The position numbers and the translations under genes are program-made. 64,000 nucleotides of DNA from Albula goreensis (lineage: Eukaryota; Chordata; Actinopteri; Albuliformes; Albulidae), in NCBI GenBank assembly GCA_022829145.1, contig CM040753.1, forward strand, positions 8,660,884 to 8,724,883, written 5' to 3'. Numbering within the stretch: position 1 is the first letter of the stretch; the number at the start of each line of letters is the position of its first letter. Below the pieces are notes generated by a model. It was not told where the DNA came from, searched no databases, and was given only the letters and a program-made list of their open reading frames with translations. Shown one piece after another: positions 1 to 11,440 of this stretch.

Positions 1-1079
1 ATGTAACTGAAAATAAACAGGAGAGCAATCTGTGACAAGGATTTTAACCACAGCATTAGTTAATATGTGATATGTTCGGCCATTTTAACCCCGTAAGACA
101 TACTATTCAAGAGAAACTAGGGATTCACGAAACAAAATGATTTGTGAAATCATATCATATCCCAAAACAGCCCAAGTACTACTTTTTTCAGGAAATTACC
201 ATTATCTCATTTTTCAGCTCATTTGTAGCTGTGACAAATGACTAATTGCAGTGCAGCATGTCACATACGTCTGTTTTGATAAGATATACATTTTAATTGA
301 CATTTTATCATATTTGCTGTTGTATTTTCTGTAAGGGTTAGGTCACAGAAATCACATTTGTTTATTAAGTGGGTTTTTGGCTGGGGAATTTTGGGAAGTT
401 CTGCTTTTTGATGTTGCACTGGGTGTTCAGGGAGCATAAGCATGGAACCAGCTTCACTGGACCAGCACAGCAGCATGTGCTGGAATGAAAGGTTCTAAAC
501 CCAGGGTCCCATTCTCATTCCTGCGGCTACAGTGGAAGGGTAAGAGACACTAGTCTGCCAGGGAAACAGGACAGGCAATTGTGAGGCCGTAAGATAAAGA
601 TTAGGGATTAGATTTGGTTCGTTTGAGGCAAATTGGCAGTTCCTGAGATCCAAAGGATCAAGGAGATACACTTCAAGCAGCAAGTGTCAGTGATTATTAG
701 CAGGGAGTTGGTACAGGCAGAGAGGACCATGCTGTGAAAGACTAAAGGGTCCCTGTGCCATGCCTCAGTTTGACTGCATCAGCTGCAGTCTGTGCTAGCT
801 GGTAACTGGACCCTTCAAAACCAGCTGTTTCTTCTACAGGCTCTGAGAGGGACTGAGTCTGCAAACAGAAGTGGGTTAAGTGATGTTCTATATTAACAGG
901 CTAGCTGTAGACTTTTCTCTTCAGCAGCTTCCGTTTTCTTCCCTTGCTCACTAATGTACACATAAAACTGACGATAAGTTTGAATGCTATCTTGGTATAA
1001 TTCTAAAGAATAAGTAAGTCTGGAAACAGTCTTTTGTTTATATGTAGCTTTATAACAATGCTATCATTTATTTTCGATA
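1..1079. other. Non-coding sequence, nothing recognised
   Basis: AT-leaning unique sequence. The open frames here are at most 71 codons and show no domain, and I see no repeat, tRNA-like box or long inverted repeat. Confidence 0.6.
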
Positions 1080-1289
1080 CATTGCATTACATTTCGGGCC
1101 TATAGCAGCCCCTCTTATCCAGACCATCATGTACAATTTATACGCTTTCTCACTTTACATTTATACAGCTGGATATTTACTGAGGGATTTTGGTGGAGCA
1201 CTTTAATCAAGTGTACAACTACAGTTTGTTACCTAGGAAACAAATCTGCACCAAGCCTAACTCCTGAACAGTTATACTACACTGCTATC
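1080..1289 (-). mobile_element. Decayed tRNA-derived SINE, reverse orientation
   Basis: Read on the + strand, the segment opens with an ATTGCATTACATTT stretch and CTCTTATCCAGA, the complement of the fish SINE tail TCTGGATAAGA(G). It continues with TACAGCTGGATATTTACTGA, the complement of the SINE middle part. Then follow remnants of the AATCAAGTGTACA block and finally a tRNA-like head ending in ATACTACACTGCT. The order of blocks matches a nearly full-length copy of about 210 bp on the minus strand. Several blocks are substituted, so it is old and inactive. The family match is from memory. The boundaries are good to about 15 bp, and no target-site duplication was identified. Confidence 0.8.
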
Positions 1290-1554
1290 AGTATTGAAAT
1301 TGGTTGTTTGAATTAAGTACGCACATTCAGAGTTATTTTGTAACTTTGGTGGCAGTAAACAAATGTACAGTTACCGATAGCATAGACAGGGAGCCTCCCT
1401 GTTGTTTTTGAGATGCTCCTGCTGTATACGATAATCAGGCAACATTTTACACATTTGCTATAACTCTGCAGCATATGTTTTATCATTTATTCAGCAGGCA
1501 GTTTGGAAGCGTGTCCAAACTCAGAAGCGCCGCAGTTCAAAACAGAAGCCTCCC
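1290..1554. other. Non-coding sequence, nothing recognised
   Basis: Unique sequence between the SINE and a GC-richer block. No repeat or coding signal is seen. Confidence 0.5.
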
Positions 1555-1709
1555 ACCCCCGGAGAGAAATCAACTATGAAAACGGAGCGCTCGAGAAAGG
1601 GATTTGCGTTCCGAGCAGATGTTCAAGGTGAAGTTGACATTTTGTCTGGCCCTTATCTTTGATGCCGCCGTTCGTCGGAGCCGTCAATGTGCCGGATGAC
1701 AGAATTTCT
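1555..1709. promoter_or_regulatory. Candidate regulatory element (inferred)
   Basis: A high-complexity, repeat-free block that keeps many CpGs. It holds CCTTATCTTTGATG at 1651-1664, which overlays a GATA-type site (TTATCT) and a TCF/LEF-type site (CTTTGATG). No open frame with protein character crosses it. Regulatory function is inferred from texture only. Confidence 0.3.
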
Positions 1710-1736
1710 GGGGGATGGGGGTGGGGGTGAGCGGGG
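1710..1736 (+). other. G-quadruplex motif
   Basis: Four G runs of 5, 5, 5 and 4 bases with loops of 2, 1 and 5 bases meet the canonical quadruplex rule on the + strand. It sits at the edge of the CpG-keeping block just upstream. Folding is predicted, not shown. Confidence 0.6.
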
Positions 1737-3059
1737 AGCGGAGAGCGTTTGGCGGTGGAGGAGGGTGGCTGTGGAAAAATGAGAGAAATTAGAGGAAAAA
1801 CGTTTCTACTCCTCACTCCTGCTGGTATGACTAAGTGGGAGTGGAGCAGGCCGGCTCTTGATGAGTGAAAGTGGGACAGCTTCACAGCTGTGCCTCGTTG
1901 TCAGGGGACTCACCGATTGGTGCCACTGTACTTCATTGTCAGGAGGAAGGGAGGCAAAAAAAAGCCATGTTGCGGCTTGTCTGACACTGCCTGATGGGGA
2001 GAGAAAGGAACTTTCTTTTTCATCATTAAGGGCAGGTAAACAGTGGCGCTCTCTTGGTGGTGAGCCGAAAATCCCGGGTAGGAGTGGTGGTTGTCTCTGT
2101 GGTGCAATTGTATGTTGACCTACCGCCTCCGGTCCGTCAGTCAAACTGAAGGGAGAAAACAGAAGCCTCTCGGTGCCTCCCTCTGCTCAGGCACAATGCT
2201 GTGAGAGAGCGCCGTTCCCCAACCATGTGCCGAACTGCCCGCTTCAGCTCAAATATTCGATTTTCTGGGTTGTGATTGAATTCTGTTTACATTACGTGCT
2301 AAGAGTGATAAACACCAGCAATGACATGATGCTTATATTGCGGGATCCAGTTGGAATACTCCTTTGATTGCATACAACATATAAAACAATTGACCTAAAT
2401 TACCATTATTTATGTCAGTAGGCCATCTGAGATTGTATAAATAAAGTATATATTAAAGTGTAAATATTAATTGTTTTGGTAAATAGTGATTATGAAAATA
2501 AGACATGTTCCAGTTGTTTTTTCTCTGTAGCTGAATTGTATGAGATTAATAGATCTTTAGTATTTCTTTTCCGTGGGTCTGTCAGGAGGTGTGAGTCATA
2601 GTGTAGTGTAGGTGGGGGTCCACTCATTCACCCACCAATTCTTTATTTTATCTACCCTCCTTTGGACTCTTACAGGTGTGTTAGTCATTCATCAAAAGAC
2701 AAACACATCTGATTCACCCAGTGATAATCGAGAGGAGATAAACCTAAACTGGATACGGGAGTGCGGAGGGGTGAATTTATTCACCGCGAGGCCATCCGCG
2801 CTCACGGAGAGAAAGCGTGGTGGAGAGGAGGGTGCCTGGGTAGCGGCGAGTGAATGATTGCTGGTGTGAATGGCTTCGAGTGTATGCTTGAATATATGGG
2901 ACAGTTGAGGTGATGGGAGATAAACTGGTCCTGCGAGAGAGGACAGTGGCACTTTAGATCCCATCTCTGCGTATTTCATTCTAAATTATAGTCCTCTTAC
3001 AGAGGAGAAGAGGCTCTTGCTGTTGCTTTTGCTGAGGCATTGAACAAGTACCGTCCGTG
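1737..3059. other. Non-coding sequence, moderately GC-rich
   Basis: Overlapping open frames on both strands between 1800 and 2150 reach 112 codons but look like GC-driven chance readings without domains. A near-palindrome GGTGAATTTATTCACC lies at 2770-2785 (two 7-base arms). The rest is unique sequence. Confidence 0.5.
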
Positions 3060-3265
3060 AAACCTGCCGAGAAAATGGCCTGGGGTGGTGAAGGAAAAAA
3101 AAGTATGAACGCTCTCTTTACATCGCCGGCAAATTGTGCATGAGCGAGCCTTTAATTGTGAATGTGGTTTATTTGCACAGTTTATTTAAGCACAAAATGG
3201 CTCCTAATGGAGTCATCAGCCCTCACTCATTGGCTAATAGTTTAATTAGGTCCATCTGGAGGGGG
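3060..3265. promoter_or_regulatory. Candidate regulatory element (inferred)
   Basis: A repeat-free block with several homeodomain-type cores. These include TTTAATTGTG near 3151, CTCCTAATGG near 3201 and TTAATTAG at 3242-3249, and CpGs are retained at its 5' end. The density of TAAT/ATTA cores in high-complexity sequence is typical of developmental enhancers. Function is not shown. Confidence 0.3.
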
Positions 3266-3459
3266 CTGGGAAGAGAGAAGCGGGCCTCGCTCTGAAGACG
3301 CAGGGAAGGTAATTTGTCATTCTGCAACCCGGTGACTGGCGTGCTGGCGCCTATAAACTTGGGGAGTGTTCTGGCAGTGTCTCGGGTCCCCTGTCTCCGT
3401 GACTGGTGGGAGCACTTGGTGGAGGAGCAGGCGCATGACCCCATGTCCGCCCCCACACT
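3266..3459. other. Non-coding sequence, GC-rich
   Basis: GC-richer than its surroundings. Short minus-strand frames (75-77 codons) cross it without any recognisable domain. Confidence 0.5.
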
Positions 3460-3660
3460 CTAATGCGCTGAGTACAGGAGGTGAGCACTGCTGAGCACAG
3501 CCTCTTCTCCTGCTAGAATGCGCTGAGCACTGTCCCCCTCCCATTACTTTACATGCTCTGAGTGCAGGCCTTCTCTTTTAGTCCAGCAGACTGAGCACCA
3601 TCCTGTCTCACACTCCTTTGCTCTGAACACTGGAGACCAACGCTGCTGAACATAGTCCAT
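3460..3660. repeat. Degenerate tandem repeat with a GCTGAGCAC core
   Basis: A core close to ATGCGCTGAGCAC recurs at about 3463, 3519, 3553, 3591 and 3617, with partial versions at about 3489 and 3644. Spacing is irregular, roughly 30 to 60 bp. The intervening sequence is pyrimidine-rich and varies. This looks like an old minisatellite that has drifted; unit boundaries are uncertain. Confidence 0.5.
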
Positions 3661-3778
3661 GGAAGCTATACACTGGGAAAAAGACACGGATGCAACATTG
3701 CCTGTCAAGACTGGATGAGGGCAAGCCAAACAGACAAAAGCATAATTTGTTTCTTTACATTAATGTCACAGATGATCG

Positions 3779-3857
3779 TGTGCCTGTCTGTGCATGTGTG
3801 AATGTATGTCATATTTATATACTGTATGTGTGTGTGGTTGTGTGTGCGTGTGTGTAA
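3779..3857. repeat. Imperfect (TG)n microsatellite
   Basis: TG/TGTA-rich tract with several interruptions. It gives rise to histidine/threonine-repeat frames on the minus strand that are not genes. Confidence 0.85.
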
Positions 3858-5171
3858 AACTGTAAATCCTCATTAAGTTCTGCATCTGAAAGCTGACACA
3901 ATACAAAAAGAAAGTAAACAAAATAAACATAGCACAAGCCTTTTCCAGGCTTCCGTTTGGCATGATAAAGGTCTACGGTGCCATTTAAAATGCAACATGA
4001 AAGGGTCTCAGTTGGTCCACAGAAATCATGACACACTTCACGCCTTAATGCTGTCCCTCTGTGATTGATTGATTTATTAAATATGTAAAGGTACATTTAT
4101 AACCTTCAAAGCAATGCATGCTGTTTTCATGAGCCACTGTATTATTTGTATGTGCTAGATTTAGTTTGACCTATTTTCTGCATTGATAAGAAAATCTGTC
4201 CTTTCTCTCCGTCAGTTGCGGTCTGCAGCCATGCAAAAATTAATAAACACAAAGCTTGTTTGTAATGTGATGTTTAATAAATGAATAAGTGGTTGGGCTT
4301 CTAATTCCAATACTGCTGTTGTTTTCAACCATTTGTATGAGCATATTTCACATGCCATTTACAAACCTAGATCCATTTCCCATGAGAGGAATACATATTT
4401 ACCAAATGGCTCATGTTATAGTTGTTGGCCTGTATTTATTGCTATTGAATTCCTTCACTTCATGTCCTCTTCCATCCATTAGCACATCGCTATATCAAAT
4501 TACCATGAGAGATGGCAGAATGTAGGTCATAAGTTCTTTGTCTTTTGAAGGGTTGCGCTGTTTTACTGTCTGCTTGTTTTATAGCCTTGATTTATATATT
4601 TTTGTGCACAGAAGATATGCTCAAAGGTGTAGTGACAGACATCAACATGTAGTCTACACATGACACAATGACAATTAAGATATATATGCATACATTTCAA
4701 TAACATTTTCATTTCATTTTCACAAAACTGATAAAGGGAGTGAGAGGTTGGGGGGGCCTTAAGGTATGCCATGAAAATAGTTTTAAGTGTAAACGATGAC
4801 AGCTTTTCACAAAGGCGTTGTCTCTTTTTTTGCAAAAAACATTTCCCTTTAGCCCTACAGTATGAACGCTGACTTTGCAGAGGAATCTCATGCTAGCAAA
4901 GCAGTTTCCATCAATTTTATCTGTGTACATAAATATGAAAGTAGCCTGAGAGAAATATTCCTACCGCATATGAAAATAATGCAGTCATTACTGTATGTCA
5001 GCTCCTTTTGTACGTGGCAGGGTCTAAAAGTCTTCACTCCTGAAACAGCAACTAATCAAAGCAGTGCTTTTTTCACTCTTTTTGTGAAGCCTTTGATAAC
5101 CGACATGGAGTTTTGTTTTTGTTTCTTTTTTTTTTTGTTGCCGATGAAGAGCATTGGCTTTTTGTTATAGG
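3858..5171. other. Non-coding, AT-rich sequence
   Basis: No gene or repeat is recognised. Stretches around 4860-5060 are high in complexity but carry no diagnostic motif. Confidence 0.5.
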
Positions 5172-5260
5172 AAAAAAAAAAAAAAAAAAAACATTTTTTG
5201 GTTGAAGTAGAAGAAATGTCTTACTACCACTTCAAAAAAATGTTTTTTTTTTTAAAAAAA
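5172..5260. repeat. Poly(A)/poly(T) low-complexity tracts
   Basis: A run of about 20 A at 5172-5191 is followed near 5235-5260 by adjoining A, T and A runs. There is no upstream retroposed sequence that would make this a clear poly(A) tail. Confidence 0.8.
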
Positions 5261-5269
5261 CTGCAGCAC

Positions 5270-5500
5270 AGGGCAACCTCTTTGCCATATTTAAGTTAAC
5301 AATCCTCTTAATGATGAAGCAGGACTTCATTCTAGCCCAGGCAAACGTTTTCAGGGGTGATAAGGAGTGAAGGGAGAAAATGCCAGGCGAGGAGTGATAT
5401 CAGCTTCAATTATAACGGGCGGTAGACCGCTACGCTGCAGATGAGCTGAGACATGGGCTCGCTGGAGTCTGAGGAACGATAGCTGATAATCCCTAGGCAC
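5270..5500. promoter_or_regulatory. Candidate regulatory element (inferred)
   Basis: A high-complexity block with TTTAAGTTAAC, CTTAATGATG and a CpG-keeping centre around 5415-5440 (TATAACGGGCGGTAGACCGC) that includes a GCGGTAGACCGC near-palindrome. No open frame of note. Function is inferred from texture. Confidence 0.28.
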
Positions 5501-6009
5501 TGAGTTGCAGATGTAGCTGTAGCATGGTCAGGTGTGTCAACTGCTGCCACGTATGTGTGAAATGTGTTTTCAGGGGAAAAAAATGACACTTAAAAATGTA
5601 AAAAAAAAAAAAAAAAAAAAAGGCAGAAACAAAACTGTATTTAAGGCTGTCTGGAAATTGAAGTGACAGCAACTCAAGACTAGACAGGTCTTAATATGCT
5701 TATTTTTTTTTTTAGAAATAGATTACTAGAACATAGCAATGGAAGAATATTTGCAACTCAAAAATGATATAGTATGATATTATTCCTGTTCTGCAGTGTT
5801 GATTATACTGTTGCCATGACAAGGAAAGCAAAGTGTACAAAAAGTAGATCTGTTGAATTTAAATTTTATTATTTTAAAGGGAATGCTGCAGAAAAGTGTT
5901 CATTTTACATCCCTTTCAGTTTTCCATAAATTCTATGAGCAATATGTGAGTGAGGAAAGTACGAGATTATGGTACATTTTCATAATCCTGCCAAGGAAAG
6001 TTTGGTCAC
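5501..6009. other. Non-coding sequence with a poly(A) run
   Basis: Contains about 22 A at 5600-5621 and a T run near 5704-5714. The remainder is AT-rich unique sequence. Confidence 0.6.
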
Positions 6010-6203
6010 ATTCAGTCGAGCGGACTGAAGGAAATAGCCTTATAACCAGGAGATTGCAGGTTTGAAACTTCAGCACTGCTTTTGTGGCTGCAGGAAAAGT
6101 GCTTAACTGGGATTGCTTCAGTAGTGGCCAACACCATGTATAAAAGGATGATATATAACATGTACTGTAGCCGTCTGTATGTTAGCACATCTCCTAAGCA
6201 TAG
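6010..6203 (+). mobile_element. Decayed tRNA-derived SINE, forward orientation
   Basis: The head carries a B-box-like segment, CAGGTTTGAAACTTC, after CCTTATAACCAGGAGATTG, which corresponds to the 'CCTTGTAACCTGAAGGTTG' type of fish SINE. Next comes GTGCTTAACTGGGATTGC followed by TTCAGTAGTGGCCAACACC and ATGTATAAAAGGATGATATA, matching the conserved middle. The end, GTAGCCGTCTGTATG through CATCTCCTAAGC, matches a diverged 'GTCGCTCTGGATAAG...CGTCTGCTAAATG' tail. All blocks are in the expected order, so this is a nearly complete but strongly diverged copy. The open frames crossing it are incidental. Confidence 0.82.
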
Positions 6204-7614
6204 AAAAAAATGTGCCTTGCTCGAGGGTTTGCAGTCGAGTAGCTGTTCTGTCTCTCTTAAGAGTATTGGTTGAACCATCCAATTACACACAGTTTTTCTG
6301 CTTTGAATGCCAACTTTTGGTGAATTTTTGGGCTTTCCAAGTGTACCCTCCATAGTAACTATGTATTTTTCAGGCATATTATTTCAGTCCCCTTGTGGTT
6401 TAACATTTTTTTCTTAAAAACTGATGGCTGATCATTAACAACATGTTAATAATACACACTATGTTGAATATTATCTTTTTAAATAATATTATAAATGAAA
6501 CAATTTAAATATTTTCTTTATGGAAGCCCAACTTTCCACCCATCAATAAATTCACGATTCATGAATATTGCTGGAGAATCAAATGTTTAATGAGGTAACC
6601 AACCAGCCAGACTTACACCTTTCAACCATCATGATTTTCTGTTATTTACAGAAATTAGCATGGATTGAGCACTGTGTGCCAGCGAAGATTTTCACATCTA
6701 CATGATTAAACTTACTGAATGACAAACTGAACGTTTTATCTGTTGCCAGCCTGCAATGACCAATACAATAATTATTATTTGATTATTTGAACATTAATGA
6801 GTGTAAAATTATGCATTACCTAGCTACAAGCAAGGATATGATTTGGCCTCATTGCCATATTGGATTAAGGGGGGGGGGGGGATTGCCCTAGCTCCATTCT
6901 GTGTTGGCTCTTATGGATAGTTCATGTCATCTGTTCGGACACCAATGAAAAGAGATTTTGAGAGAGGCATAGCAAAGCAACATTTTTCTAAAGCATGACA
7001 TTGTTCTGCATAACTTGACCAATAGGCATTCAAACAAAAAATACTGTCTGTATTACTTATTTTGAGGGAAGCTTTAAGGCATAATAACACATTTTTCTCA
7101 GCATATAACTCTTCCCAGAAACATTTTACCATAAGCAAACTGTATGGTACATAATAGAAAATTAAGATATGATACTGAAATATAAATATAATATAAAAGT
7201 GAATGGTTAATTAAAAGTGGCGTATGCCTGTATCACTGACTGGTAGAGCAGGTCTACTCTGCTGAAGGGGGAGGACATCTTGTAGGAGCACAAGCCTGTC
7301 CAATGCAAACATTTTGTTTACAAGCCTTCCTGTATACATTATCTCAGGGTTTTGAAGCCACTGGTACACAGATGCGCACTGATTAAGGGAATACAAGAGA
7401 TGACAGAACTGCATTAGTATGATGTATGTGTTGTTAGTGAGAGAGCAGCTAATTCCAAATTTAGCACCTGATTCGCACATACAGTCACACCTGAGTGCAA
7501 GTAAAGATTTAGTGGCAATGTCACAGTTTTGATGGCTTTTAGAAGTAATTTTTTGAGTTCTGATTTATTCCTTTGGCATTTCCCAATAAATTATGCTTCT
7601 GGGTCAGGATATAT
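6204..7614. other. Non-coding, AT-rich sequence
   Basis: Unique AT-rich sequence. A 13-base G run lies at 6869-6881. Nothing else is recognised. Confidence 0.55.
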
Positions 7615-7830
7615 CTAAAAAGCAAAACGAGGGCCATTTTAGGGAGAGCAGGTTTACGTCACTGTTTTAAAGCAGAGCAGAGCTTTGTCTGAGCCCCGTC
7701 ACGGGTGCGGTGCAATCCAATGAAATGAATGAGGAAATTAATCTTCATTCTGAGGACAGGGGCAACTGAGTGCATTTTTATGATCATTAACATTAATACA
7801 TCACAATGTTTGTTAACCGATAAAACAATG
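7615..7830. promoter_or_regulatory. Candidate regulatory element (inferred)
   Basis: A repeat-free block with GAGGAAATTAATCTTCATTC near 7730 and ATGATCATTAACATTAATAC near 7780 (several ATTA cores). A small CpG cluster sits at about 7696-7712. The pattern resembles vertebrate developmental enhancers. It is not demonstrated. Confidence 0.3.
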
Positions 7831-8159
7831 AACAGAACAGAGTCTTCTGGGGCAGGAATACCTCATGCTGACTGTATATTAAATACAAAAAGCACAGAAC
7901 ATATGCTTTAAATGGACAGTTAAAATGGAGATGGGCTCATTTTAAAAGCCCACATTTGAGTTTTACAATCCCATATATCAGACAGGGATGAAATCTAATT
8001 CCACATAAGTTATAGGAAAGTGAAACTACTTGGTGGGAGGCAGTGTGTGGTGTTTGACACCCCGGGCTTCTTGCAACAGGTCTCGTAGTTCTTAGAACAG
8101 GTGCTCTCCTGTAGTCCATCTGGCCTGTGTTTACAAGGCTGTTGTTTGTCCTGTTTATC
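7831..8159. other. Non-coding sequence, nothing recognised
   Basis: Unique sequence with no repeat, RNA or coding signal that I can support. Confidence 0.5.
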
Positions 8160-8430
8160 GTCTTTTAGTAAATCAAACGTGCCGACCCCTCCTGAGACCC
8201 CCGAGAGGTTAGCTGTGTCTGGCGCGTTTGCATTTTTCCTCTTCGGTGCTTTTCCAGGTCACCGTTGTACTGTATAATCATCGTCATGTCAGCGACCCGC
8301 CCGCTCATCAGAATACAAGGATACAGAGCTCTGACATTGACTCTTCTTGATAGGGGGGAGGGCAGGCTGGCCCCGTGAGAGGTTTCGCAGTCATCCTGCA
8401 GTGTTTTCAATTCAATCAGAGACTGAGACA
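8160..8430. promoter_or_regulatory. Candidate regulatory element (inferred)
   Basis: High-complexity block with retained CpGs (about 8180-8300) and a GTTTGCATTTTTCC octamer-like site near 8228. A minus-strand frame of 94 codons crosses it but lacks any domain. The function is an inference. Confidence 0.27.
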
Positions 8431-8525
8431 CGGTGGCCTCGTGGAGCAAAAAAAGGCCCGGTGCTTAACAGTGGTTCAAGGTTTGCGATAAATACACACC
8501 TGCCCAGCAAGCACAATATTGTCTG

Positions 8526-8735
8526 TTATGTGTGTGTGGTGTGCGTATGCGTGTGCGTATGTTTTTCCTTGAATTTGTTCAGGTGTTTGTGCACATGTGA
8601 TTGTGTGTGCATAAAGTATGCGTGTATCGCTTAGTGTGCATATGTGTGTCTGTGATTTTGAGAGTTTACATTTGTATGCATGCATGAATGTTTGTGAGCA
8701 TGCATGTGTGTGTACAGTATGTGTGTGGGGGGCCT
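8526..8735. repeat. Imperfect (TG)n-rich tract
   Basis: About 210 bp of TGTGTG alternating with TGTGCATG and TATGTG variants. It is the source of spurious histidine/threonine or valine/cysteine repeat frames on the two strands. Confidence 0.85.
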
Positions 8736-8879
8736 GTCTGGATCTGTGGGTTAGTGTGCAGATGTAGAACCTTGTCAACAATGATTCAGAGCCTCCTGAG
8801 GTCACCTCTGTCATCGAAGATGAATCCCAAGCTGTTCTGGATCTGCGTCTAAGAGGATCTAGTGGGGATTGTGGGGTTC

Positions 8880-9190
8880 GGAAAGACTCAAGTCATGCTA
8901 GATTAATTAAAAGGAACCTGCTGACTTTCAGCTGGCAAAATTAACCTTATATTTGTGCTGGAAGTTGAGTGTTATTTCTGCATTGATTGCGATTCTTAGA
9001 GTCTCGGATGAAATGGGGCTTGTACAGAAGCTCCCGGCTGGAGACTGCCAATTCCTCACATGGAAGTCTCAGAAGCCACTTATTTTAATCACAGACATTA
9101 GATTAGAAGATGTAATCATAACACAGTGGCAGCTCAGTAGCATTTTCCCTGCTCTGAAACATGTCAATTTGGGGAAAAAACATGCAGCAA
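8880..9190. promoter_or_regulatory. Candidate regulatory element, one of the strongest by texture
   Basis: Repeat-free and evenly complex for about 300 bp. Homeodomain-type cores are dense: TAGATTAATTAAAAGG near 8899, CAAAATTAACC near 8936, TTTTAATCACAG near 9083 and AGATGTAATCATAAC near 9107. Open frames over it lack protein character. Conservation with other vertebrates would settle its status. Confidence 0.35.
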
Positions 9191-9829
9191 TGTCTAATGT
9201 CTATTATTGGAAAGGTCTGCAAATACGTTTCAGTTATATGAATCTATGCCAGTTTTTTCTGATTAGTCTTCAATGTGCATGCGTTTCAATGACACAGCAA
9301 AGCAAGTTAGTGTTGAAAGCCGTAATAAACATTTTCTTCTAAAAATTTCAGCATACCTTATCACTAAAACAGCTTTAGAATAGGTGAAGATTAATTTAAT
9401 CATGGAATGATCATTTAATCGGTTTATTCTTCAAACCTTGTCTTTTAACAATCTGTTTCACTTTGAAACATCAATTTGTTATCCCCCAGCATTTATCTTG
9501 CAACAAGTCCGAGGATGTCATGCTGCATTACAAGTGACAGGCACCTTCCCCTAGGACAATTGCTGGTTGTCAACCCAAGCCCAACAGAGTTGGCACAATA
9601 GCTAGTTTCAAATCCAGCCATGTAATTCCTCGGTATGAAAATCTTCCTGTGTTATAGGGCTAAGGCTTCAGAAAGAAGTAAACATGGGTGTGGTTGAGTC
9701 TACGGTCAGAAATGAGCAGATATTCTCAGTGAACAGCATATTTTTAGAGGTAAGTCACACAACTCCTAAATAATCAACTGAAATAATTGTTTTATAATAT
9801 ATGAGGTGAAGCAAGATAACATTGGGGTA
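9191..9829. other. Non-coding sequence
   Basis: The 129-codon frame that ends at 9342 has no domain and no splice-site support. A complex segment at about 9480-9600 might be another conserved element, but nothing decides it. Confidence 0.5.
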
Positions 9830-10037
9830 GATTCAATCAAATGCATTTAGTCTTTTTAAGGGTGTATCCAATTCAATTAAAATGGACTTTAGTGTCGTTA
9901 AGGGTGTAGTACATTCCATTTCAGAACAAACAACATATTTGCTTGTCTTCAAAAGAACATACAATATTCAAAGTTAATTGTGTTGCAATGTAAAGGCAGT
10001 TTTGTCTTAATTGAGAGGAGGTGTGTTTGACTTAATC
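9830..10037. mobile_element. Possible MITE-like non-autonomous DNA element
   Basis: The left end GATTCAATCAAA (9830-9841) is matched imperfectly in inverted orientation by TTTGACTTAATC (10026-10037): 10 of 12 positions pair. The interior is AT-rich and non-coding. A shorter segment at 15251-15382 begins and ends with the same GATTCAATCA motif, which supports a shared family. No clear target-site duplication was found, and no transposase is present, so the call is tentative. Confidence 0.4.
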
Positions 10038-11089
10038 CAGGCCAAAATCATGATTCACACACTATGAATGCAAGGCGTGATTCCCAGTGTTAGTCACAGT
10101 TGTTTGGTGCCTGATCAGATGTAATTGGCCTCTTTGTAAAATGTCCTCTTTACCTCCTGTTATGGTCAGATGGCAAACAGACTGTGACACTAATGTGTCA
10201 GTAAACAGAAGTCCATGTAAGAATCACTCTGAATCAGGCTTGGATTTGGTGGAATGTTGTATTCCGTTAATCTCAGAACACAGTGCCCTTAATGCCTACC
10301 ATGTGTCTAAATGAGTGTAAAAACAGCGGCCCATATTATATAAAGTCCATATTATGACCCACTACCTTTGTCAAGGATATTGTCAGGACTGGCAATAGGA
10401 GAAATATGTACAGTGGGATGTTTTTCTAAATGTCAAGCTAACTTCCCTGGTGGATAGTACCATAATACGTTGCAAGGTAAGCAGTTTTGTGCATAAACAG
10501 GGAGGCGTGATAACCTTAAATGAAAAGCATGTCAATTTTTTGCCTTTTGAAGTTTTCAGCAATTTTGCACATATTGCATTCATTGCTTTTCGGATGTCTG
10601 TGCACTGATACCCTTTAAAATTCCAGTTTGATTCAAAGTATTCATTAGGGATGAGACCAATGACAGTGCTGCTACTAATGGATGTTATTTACTGTCATAC
10701 AGCACTGGAAACTCTCTTGCCACCCAGAACCTCCTGTCCGTAGGAAAGCGAGACAATGGAAGGGAGCCTTTTGCCATCCAGTTAATATGTTGGATCTGTG
10801 CTCTATACCTTCAGCCAGATTCAAATGACCAAATCTGTGCGTCATGGCAGGTTTTATATGTACCTCAGGTACAGGTTAGTGGAAAATAACGCATACGGAA
10901 ATATAAAAGGGTAGCATTGATTTATTTCCCTTTTTCATCATATTCAACCTGTCATCCTGGCAGCAGTGGCAAGAGAGAATTTAAACGCCCTTGTCCAGCC
11001 CTAGAAGGTGGAGCAGGCGCACCTCCTTTTGTCAGCCACAATTAAGCATCCACCCCTCCCTTCCAACCCTCCCCCGCTTCCAGTGAGTC
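10038..11089. other. Non-coding sequence
   Basis: Unique sequence. A complex stretch at about 10735-10880 carries a CAGGTACAGG motif but nothing diagnostic. No gene. Confidence 0.5.
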
Positions 11090-11440
11090 TGTCACGGGCC
11101 TGATCCTTTCTGCACTCCCTACTGCTGCTGTGGTGTTTCCCCTGCAGGGCCCTGCTGACCTTCAGCGTGCCCCCTCCCCCCCCACCCACCGTCCCCATCA
11201 CCGGCGAGTGTCAGGCCTCCCCACTGCGGCCACATGTTCCCAACAGGGTGGATCCTCACCCCTGAGCCGGGCCGCTGAGCCGCCGGGCTGCTGGGCTGCC
11301 GGCCTGCCAGACCACCAGGGCCCGGTCTGTGCAGCGGCTGCTGTCTTTATTCCTGGCTCAGCAGACAGCCGTGCTCCCCGATTTACTCCCGATCACGCGT
11401 TCGGTTACCTGCTATCACGGCTAGGGAAATTTTGCCCCAG
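11090..11440. other. GC-rich, C-tract-bearing segment
   Basis: Strongly C-rich on the + strand. C runs of 5, 8, 3 and 4 at 11170-11196 give a G-quadruplex motif on the minus strand. Around 11265-11340 CCGGGC/GCCGGC-type words overlap, forming local self-complementary sequence. The frame of 116 codons on the + strand is proline- and alanine-rich by composition and shows no domain. Confidence 0.5.

Noticed and set aside
5172-5191. Poly(A) runs (also at 5600, 12974; T runs at 21557, 26413, 44971) as tails of processed pseudogenes
   Set aside because: No gene-like or retroposon sequence abuts them; treated as simple repeats.
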